Shown piece by piece: positions 56,028 to 64,000 of a stretch of DNA of 64,000 nt. The notes below the pieces were generated by a model, which did no database searches, was not told where the DNA came from, and saw nothing but the letters and a program-made list of their open reading frames with translations. The stretch spans positions 682,001 through 746,000 of the forward strand of contig BCHU01000008.1 of assembly GCA_001599715.1 (NCBI GenBank), read 5' to 3'. Both the position numbers and the translations under genes were made by a program. The DNA is from Phaeotremella fagi. Taxonomy: Eukaryota > Basidiomycota > Tremellomycetes > Tremellales > Phaeotremellaceae. Numbering within the stretch: the first letter of the stretch is position 1; every line of letters begins with the position of its first letter.

Positions 56028-57182
56028 CTTGTAATAAAAGAAAAAGAATGTATGGACTTTAAGAAAGGTTGATCCGCCTGGGATAAAGGCTTTTCACGTT
56101 GCTGCAAATCACTTGAATCTATATACCATCTCATCTACATAGGAGAATCTTAAATTCTAGATCTCGAGTCTGTGTATCAACCGTATCTTTGCTACCGTAG
56201 TGGTATCTAAGATAATTGATTAAAAGCGACATAAGTGACTTGTTTCAATCTTCAATCGGGACATTACGACTATTTTTAGTCTCGTTCCTTTTGCTATCTT
56301 GACGACCAAGAGATTAGTTAACCTAGCTACACCTAGACACTCTGTCAGAGGCGTCTATCATCCCGTGATTATTCGGTAGCTTTTTAGTTGGGAGATATAT
56401 ATCAAACTGGGAGATCGAGGCGTATATTGATGATCAAACGGGGGAAAGTGACTAAAAATATACCGATCCTTCAAAAGGCCGCCAAGTCATTAATCGGTCA
56501 AGCATTTGTACCTAATGGGAATGACTCCTTAGTGCTATTCAAAGTACTTACTGGTAAGTTCCTTCCTTTCATATTGTAATAACTGCAATTAAATGTGATT
56601 ACAAGGTACTGCGTACAGTAAGTCATCTAGATCTCTTCCGCTAAAGGTGCTACCTAGGATCTCATCGCTACAGTACGATTACAGTATGTGGCATCAAATA
56701 CCTCCGATGGCCGATGATCAGATAGTTGTCATTGAGACGAAACAACCTTTAGTCCTAATCATCAATGATGGACACGGATGTGTAACGGACGTGTGGATGA
56801 GATGTGCAGTTACCCGTTTTTCTCGGTCCTTTCAGATCTTAACATTAGCCAAAACCTTAACCACTAGTCTCGGATCACGAGTTCTATGAAGCTTCAAACG
56901 TTCTTCTTTGCTTATTCGGACGACATTTGATTACACAGCTTGTCGATAGTACACGTACGAGTACATCACAGTGAACCATCAGCAAAAGAACCTGTGTCTT
57001 ATAGTGAGTTCGGTGAAAATATCTAACAACTGATTGATGGAGTAACGCTACCCCTGTATCCAATGATGTCCCTTTGGTTGTCAACAATGCATTGCATGTT
57101 ATGGAAATGAAAAGTATCTCGAACCCTATCGTTTAGTGTGTTTTACACTTCCACGCCCACTGTAAGATACTCTACGCCTCCA
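56028..57182. other. Intergenic region (1155 bp)
   Basis: Promoter of the coiled-coil gene and 3' flank of RidA. Two short open frames (56388-56579 and 56647-56889) lack coding character and splice context. No repeat or RNA gene was noticed. Confidence 0.5.
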
Positions 57183-57717
57183 TCATCCATCATAAGCAAC
57201 AAACTCAATCTCGATATCAGTCCCGTTAGCCGGTAACTCTGCAACTCCAACGCAAGTTCGAGCAGGTTTCGGATCGGGCATCATTTCTTTCCAAACCTAT
57301 AGAATGTTTAGTTGGTTCGAGTACGTTTACTGACCTCGTTCACTGTGTCAAAATCTTGAGAAAGATGGGATAAGTAAATGTTTGCCTTGATTACATTTCC
57401 GAGTGTCATTCCGGAGGCTTTCAAGACGTTTTCAAGATTCTGTAAACTGTCAGCGATCGTCAAACCAATTCACTTGCCGTGATGATCTGTCTTGTTCTTT
57501 CTTGTATCTACAAGGTCAGAATGGAACAACTCTCTCGTCTTACTGTTGGCTGCATGACTCTGTCGGGTGTTTTCCCAACTGAGCCACTGGTGTACACGAA
57601 TGGACCAGCTCGAACAGCTTGGCTATACTACGTATTCGTCAGATTCGTTAAATTGGGACTTACGATTCCAGGGAGTGGGGCTGGTGATTCGGTGGTGAAG
57701 ATACGTTCAGCTACCAT
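57183..57717 (-). CDS. RidA/YjgF/UK114-family reactive-intermediate deaminase
   Basis: Hydrolyses reactive enamine/imine products of PLP enzymes. Five exons: 57717-57664, 57627-57544, 57507-57478, 57439-57335, 57296-57183; 128 residues, exactly family size. Motifs: TTESPAPLPGIYSQAVRAGP, FVYTSGSVG, RQIITNLENVLKASGM, VNEVWKEMMPDPKPARTCVG with the imine-binding Arg (R104), and a final IEIEFVA. There is no obvious mitochondrial presequence, so probably cytosolic. The gene is invisible as one reading frame because all exons are short. The third intron (57477-57440) must be GC-AG to keep the frame. It lies 269 bp downstream of the Dal5-type transporter on the same strand. Confidence 0.88.
57440..57477 (-). 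other. GC-AG intron in RidA gene
   Basis: 38-nt intron with GCAAGT donor and TACAG acceptor joining RQIIT to NLENV. The GT four bases downstream of the donor G gives the wrong phase for the conserved NLENVLKA helix. Confidence 0.7.
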
Positions 57718-57986
57718 TTTGACAATCTTTTTTCTGGCGATGATCAGAGAAACAAAGACGAAAGACATGGAATTTAAGACGGTAATCCAAACTCAGAGCA
57801 GGCGGGCTCGGATTGGTGGGCAAGAGATACCGTATAACACGCTATCTTGCTGCAGGGTTGGCTTACGATACTATTCATTCAAACATTTAGAGTGGAAGTA
57901 CTGTAACTACAACCCTTTGGAGGCAACAAAATAATCTAAAATTTCTATGTATCCTTCACTCGTAGCATCGAGCATCACCATCCCTC

Positions 57987-60272
57987 TCAAATCACTGGGA
58001 CAACGGTTTCCTTTGAAACGTCTTTGATCTCTTCAGCTTCTGCTCCGTCTTCGATCTCTGGAGTCATCGTGGCTTTATCGATTCGGCTACAGAGAATGAG
58101 CATAGAGCAACAATTTTTGAACTCACTTTTGTCGGCGTTCGAGGAAAAGTGTGATGAAGACGAGAGGAACACCAGCAGCCCACATTCCAACGGAGTATTC
58201 TACAGAGGTTGTTAGTACTGATTTTAGGAATCTTTTGTATGATGACTTACTCCAACCAATGTTATAATGTGGAGCTTGTGATGCTGGCCAAATTGCAAGT
58301 GGTGCACCCGCACTGCAAACGTAAGCTTATCTGTCTATAACTCAAACCTACTTGATGACGTAAAACACTAAAACCATCATACTGACCAAGATTGATCGAG
58401 CCTCCGCACTTTGACGAGCAATCGATCCCACCCAAGCAACGACCAAACTCAAATAAATACCCGTGATGTTGAGAAGAAGGTAACTCGCGAACTTGAGGTT
58501 CTCGTTCACATCCCACTGGAACTGTTAGCGGGGATGGCTACTCTGTACTCACGACAGCGAGAATACTACCAAAGATAATACCGACACCGGCAAGTACCAA
58601 CACTACATATTAGCTTGTCGCTCTCGCCTCATCACTCACATAATGGCCACTGAATTTGATACCTGTCTGAAATAGACATGAACACCAAGAAAGACACCAT
58701 GGTTATCTGACACGTCAGAAGGCGTTAAACAAGTGTCGTTAAATCAACTTACGACGTTTCCAGCTATAGGAATGGTGCTATAACGTTAGCAATACGGTTA
58801 CTTTGAGCCTTACTTTACTTGATAAACGCTAGGACAATCAGCTTTGGCCATTTTTATTGACTTACGTATACTTGGCAGTGCCGTCTGCGTTCAAAGCCGC
58901 TTTGAGATACAAAGCAAAGAAGTTGTTACCATACTGAGCTTGTCCGAAAGTTCTGAAAGATTGAGTGAAGAGTCAGATTTGTAACCTACGTGTAGACTAG
59001 GAGCAAAGCCTAGAAATGTGTTAGCGAGGCTAGGAAACTTGAACCTACCCAATGAGCTGGACGAGAGAAGGTATCTTTAAGAACTCGGAGAGACCATCCA
59101 ATGGGCAATTTTCTCTCAAACATTGCCATACGTTTCACCGCAATCTCACCGTCGATGTTGGTGAACCACCATTTTGACCATGGATTCACCTACGACAGTG
59201 AGCGGTGTTTCATGACTTGAACATACTCTATCGGGATAATCAGGACATGCGATGTAACCCCAAGCTGCAACTGCGATGGTCATTAATCCGTTAACCACGT
59301 AAAGCTTAGGTTCGATCAGTGCTGATCAATCGTCAAAACCTACCCATCGCCAACCAGCCAAGCCGCCAGCACCGTTCCTGAAATGTCAGTTCCGTACATT
59401 TGAGGAAACGTACAAGTTCGTGTACAAAGCACCTTGTAGCGCTCCAGCCATGATGGAACCCAAAGTGGTTGAAATGTTGAAGATGGCAAGACGTAAACCC
59501 AATTCTTTGGGAGTATACCAGTTGAGGATCAAAAGAGTAGCTGAATTCCATTGAGTGTTTGTTTTTTCTGGACGTGATTGCACTTACATCCACAGAACTG
59601 GAGAAGATTAGCTACATCCTGCTCAATTTGAACTCACAGATACACCCTCACAGAAACCAACGAGGAATCTGAAAGCGTCTGAAATTGTCAGAAAGCTCAC
59701 AGCGCAGTAGACATACAGACTGTTTGATAGTTCTTTACCGTGGCAGTCAAAGCTGTGAACATGCCCCAGAGGACTGAAGAGAATGAGTAAGACTCCCGAC
59801 AAGGTGACTTACGCTCTAAAGATGGCATCCATAGACTTGGTCTAACGACACTGTTCATAACAAATGATGAAATGGGAATACAGATGATGATACCGACATT
59901 GAACAAGGTGGTGAACAGATTGTATTGATCTCCGGTGATGCTCAACTGTCAAGTTAGCTGGGCACAGATGACACAACTTACGTCATCTTTAAGGCCACTA
60001 ACTACGAGGTGTCAATCACTTTTCTTGTTTTGATTTGAAAAACTCACCATAGGCGTTGGTAATGTTTTGTTGATCAAGGTACTTGCAGACCGCAGATAAA
60101 CAAAGATCTACAACTGTGTCAGATCGGCTGCATCAAGCAAGCCAAACTTACAAGTCATGAAGAAGAAGTCGAGCTTTCGAACAAGAACGCGATCTCGACG
60201 ACGTTCCTCTGTCCATTCTGGGTTGTTCAAAAACAAGTAACCGAAGAAACGAGCGAAAATGGATTGAGGCAT
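57987..60272 (-). CDS. MFS transporter, Dal5 (anion:cation symporter) family
   Basis: Plasma-membrane organic-anion importer of the allantoate/pantothenate/sulfonate permease group. Twenty exons between 60272 and 57987; 491 residues, usual for the family. N-terminal LVRKLDFFFMTYLCLSAVCK followed by YLDQQNITNAYVSGLKDDL is diagnostic, then ITGDQYNLFTTLFNVGIIIC, RFLVGFCEGVSF, LGLRLAIFNISTTLGSIMAG, GGLAGWRWLYVVNGLMTI, and the second half starting FGQAQYGNNFF. The tail is acidic. Exons of 10 nt (59597-59588) and 20 nt (59009-58990) are needed to keep frame and helices. It is divergent from a sulfonate dioxygenase gene; yeast Soa1, a sulfonate/sulfur-anion permease, belongs to the same subfamily, so sulfonate uptake is likely (inference). 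Confidence 0.87.
59588..59597 (-). other. 10-nt micro-exon of the Dal5-family transporter
   Basis: Bases TTCTGTGGAT between a 40-nt intron (59637-59598) and a 47-nt intron (59587-59541), encoding Phe-Cys-Gly and the first base of Ser. Removing it shifts the frame. Confidence 0.65.
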
Positions 60273-60535
60273 GGTGACGACCAAAAGAATACGGAAACGA
60301 TGGGGGACACAATGTTCTTCAGCGCTAGCTTTATGCCTAAAGCTTATCTTATACTATCATTGCATCGCAGATAAGGGTGGAGGCGGGCAGTGGATAAAGA
60401 TAAGAGTCGGGAGTGATTGGCGGGCAAGGAGAAGGGCAGTGAGAAGGGCAACGGGTGGCAACTTCACCACATATAACCTGATCTTTAACGGGTCCATCTT
60501 ATCGTGCATCAGTCATACACCTCAACACCACCACC
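60273..60535. promoter_or_regulatory. Divergent promoter, Dal5-family transporter / sulfonate dioxygenase
   Basis: 263 bp between start codons, so both genes probably share control. GGCGGGC-type G-rich repeats occur around 60382-60440. No site could be assigned to the sulfur regulator. Confidence 0.4.
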
Positions 60536-62072
60536 ATGTCGTACTCAAAGACTACCACAGAAGTCATTGCCAATAACGAAGAGGTGTCTAAAAAAATTGC
60601 TCGTCTGCACTTGATCGGCGCCGAAGAGCCTGCAAAATCAGTGAGTGCATATTGATAGGGCGCTTCTGAGCAACGTAGAACGCAAAGTATCCAGATTATA
60701 TTCCGGTTTGGGAGAAGACCGAATTTCCACCTTGGAAAGAGATTCCTTTTGAAGACCCAGGCCATCGAGCCACACCCGACAAGCGCAATCTCTTTGTCCC
60801 TGGCAGTACTCATCGACCAATCACACCTGGATTCGGAGAGGAAATCAAGGTATGTGAAAGAAGTTATTGATGCTGACTGATAAGGGGGTGCAACTTTCAA
60901 AGTTGAGTAAGGAAGGACTAGATGATCTTGCATTGTTGGCGGCTGAAAGAGGGGTTTTGATATTGTGAGTTCTGCCCAGACGTCCTTGAACTGATGATCA
61001 GCCGTGACCAAGATTTCAAGGTAAAACTTGCTTCTACCACAACCGCTGACCTGTAATAGGATATTGGACCAGAAGCACAGCTTGAGACTGTTCGTCATTT
61101 CGGACGTCTTCATGTACACCCAGTGAGTTAAAAAATCGGAACTTGAGCTGACGGATAGACAATGGTAGGCTGTCACTCTTTCATTTGACTGACACATATA
61201 GGGACATCCACCCGGATATCCTGAGGTAGGTTTTAAAAAAGAACAACACTGACATGCCAGATGCACGTCGTCTACCGTGATCCACTTGATGACACTATAA
61301 GGTAGGCAAATTTGCCTACTTACGTTGATCGTTTAGTCGCTACACTCTCCCCGATGAAGTCCCAAGAGTAAGCTCCGTCGGATGGCATATCGATCACACT
61401 GCCGAGATCCAACCTCCTGGAATCACTTTCTTCTTTGCGCTCGAATCTCCAGAGGTAAGAATCGTTCTCACAGATCGTCTACTGACTCATTCAGTCTGGA
61501 GGTGATACCCTTTTCGTCTCTCTCACTGAGGCATACAAACATGTAAGCTGAAGCTCTGTTTCACCTATCTGACCCATATAGATGTCTGAAGAATTCCGAA
61601 AACGTCTCGAAGGTCTTCAAGTCGTTCATGACAACACTTGGTTAATTGACAACTCTAAAAGAAGCGGGGGTCCAGTTCGTTTCGCACCCAACCGCATCAA
61701 CCACCCTCTTAGTAAGCTTCATACAACTGGCATCCACTGATTCGTAGTCCGAACTCATCCCGTTACTGGTGAAAAGATGCTTTTCTGTGTTTCAGGCGGT
61801 TTCTGCAAGCGTATCTACGGTTTGAAACAGGAGGAATCTGATAACTTATACAACTTTGTCAACGATCTCTTGTTGAAGAGTCATGATTTCCAAATCCGTG
61901 CCCATTACGAACCTGGAACTGTTGTTGTTTGGGACAAGTAAGTCAAGTTGTACGATTTTATGCTGACTGCGTCATCAGTCGAGTCGTTGCTCATACCGCT
62001 ACGTATGATTTCATCGGTGACGAACGTCGACACAATGTTAGGATCGCTGCCATGGCAGAGGTACCATTTTAA
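60536..62072 (+). CDS. TauD-type 2-oxoglutarate-dependent sulfonate (taurine) dioxygenase
   Basis: Cleaves sulfonates such as taurine to aldehyde plus sulfite, letting the fungus use them as sulfur source (yeast Jlp1 type). Exons 60536-60640, 60679-60849, 60885-60964, 61002-61020, 61060-61122, 61159-61164, 61202-61225, 61261-61301, 61337-61454, 61495-61542, 61582-61711, 61748-61937, 61979-62072; 362 residues. Iron ligands H187 and D189 in WHIDHT and distal H337 in VVAHTATYD; 2-oxoglutarate Arg R353 in RHNVRIA. HVHPTMGHPPGYPEMHVVYR matches the family, but needs a 6-nt exon to supply Thr-Met. No targeting signal, so cytosolic. A Dal5-family transporter is divergently encoded 263 bp away. Confidence 0.92.
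61159..61164 (+). other. 6-nt micro-exon of the sulfonate dioxygenase gene
   Basis: ACAATG (Thr-Met) between a 36-nt intron with GCTGAC branch and a 37-nt intron with ACTGAC branch, each with its own GT and TAG. It completes the family spacing HP-T-x-GHP. Without it one 79-nt intron would contain two complete intron signals. Confidence 0.65.
61302..61319 (+). repeat. Perfect 18-bp palindrome at a 5' splice site
   Basis: GTAGGCAAATTTGCCTAC begins exactly at the donor of the 35-nt intron after exon 8. In RNA it could fold to a 6-bp stem with a 6-nt loop. Confidence 0.85.
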
Positions 62073-62387
62073 GTACATGTGTAGGTAGATTATGTAAGGT
62101 TGAAATTTGAGTCTGCAAATATCCAGAACAAACTACAATTCGAGACCACAAGGTGAGTGAATGAATTACCCAGAACATGGCCGAGTACTACTGTAATCCA
62201 AGCGGGACTTTTTTCTATCATCAACGCTCAGTCATTGATATCACAACGTGCACTTGTATTCAGCCTAAGCCCAAAGATTTCCTAGAAACAGAGGTGTCAC
62301 TCATTGCAGCACAAGTTACAGTTTTCATATTTCACTTGACCTCGAAGGCTACGTAGCAAAACTTTTGCATCTGCACCACTATATCTC
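62073..62387. other. Convergent intergenic region (315 bp)
   Basis: 3' flanks of the dioxygenase and proline iminopeptidase genes; no other signal noticed. Confidence 0.5.
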
Positions 62388-63808
<1,421 letters not shown>

Positions 63809-64000
63809 TGTGAATAGCTAGGTAGGTTTGTGAGGTGTGCAAATTGTGAAACCAAAATCTAAGGTCTACCATTGTGTCTTCTGACGGCGGGCAAATGATT
63901 TCCAAATTCTTATCTGTTATCCACCGCGAACTCTCTGAAATGGGCGGTGGCTAAGGTAAGGGTCATAAGTCAACCTTTGCCGATTATCTCGAGAACAATA

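Noticed and set aside
56388..56889. Two short ORFs between the coiled-coil gene and RidA
   Set aside because: No conserved residues or sensible splice join between them.

Overview
The window is nuclear DNA from a filament- or yeast-forming basidiomycete, most likely a tremellomycete (Cryptococcus/Kwoniella/Tremella relatives). The evidence is very intron-dense genes whose introns are mostly 31-60 nt with GTRNGT donors and CTAAC/CTGAC-like branch sites, very short exons, compact gene spacing, and fungal gene content (chitin synthase, verprolin, APS kinase, class 2 DHODH). This is inferred from gene style and protein resemblance; no database was searched. Gene models were spliced by hand and every complete one closes in frame from ATG to stop.

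Layout. 1-6.2 kb: two fungal-specific, largely disordered proteins (the first cut by the window edge). 6.2-15.2 kb, minus strand: APC1 of the anaphase-promoting complex, a Golgi-type GT32 glycosyltransferase and a small DUF4870-like membrane protein. 15.6-17.6 kb: verprolin/WIP actin regulator. 18.2-23.5 kb: a divergent pair, sugar-porter MFS transporter and GH31 alpha-xylosidase, probably a xyloglucan-oligosaccharide utilisation unit. 24.2-29.2 kb: a Gre2-like reductase, APS kinase and mitochondrial dihydroorotate dehydrogenase. 29.4-36.8 kb: secretory-pathway genes COG3, SRP54 and a Yip1-family protein. 37.5-41 kb: a secreted cysteine-rich preproprotein, a small unknown and a DUF1917/Bles03-like protein. 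41.2-49.1 kb: a 28-exon chitin synthase and an MHYT-domain membrane protein. 49.1-51.6 kb: the largest gap, no recognisable gene. 51.6-56 kb: a RING-H2 E3 ligase and an unknown coiled-coil protein. 57.2-63.8 kb: RidA deaminase, a Dal5-family transporter divergent from a TauD-type sulfonate dioxygenase (probable sulfonate scavenging pair), and proline iminopeptidase.

Most genes are unrelated housekeeping neighbours. The likely functional pairs are transporter + alpha-xylosidase and transporter + sulfonate dioxygenase, each sharing one short divergent promoter. The most unusual features are in RNA processing: internal micro-exons of 6, 8 and 10 nt, two GC-AG introns required by reading frame, a 31-nt intron, and a perfect palindrome covering a 5' splice site. 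The bacterial-style MHYT sensor domain on a large fungal protein and the Kex2-processed cysteine-rich secreted protein are the best protein-level leads. No tRNA, rRNA, CRISPR array or intact transposon was recognised.
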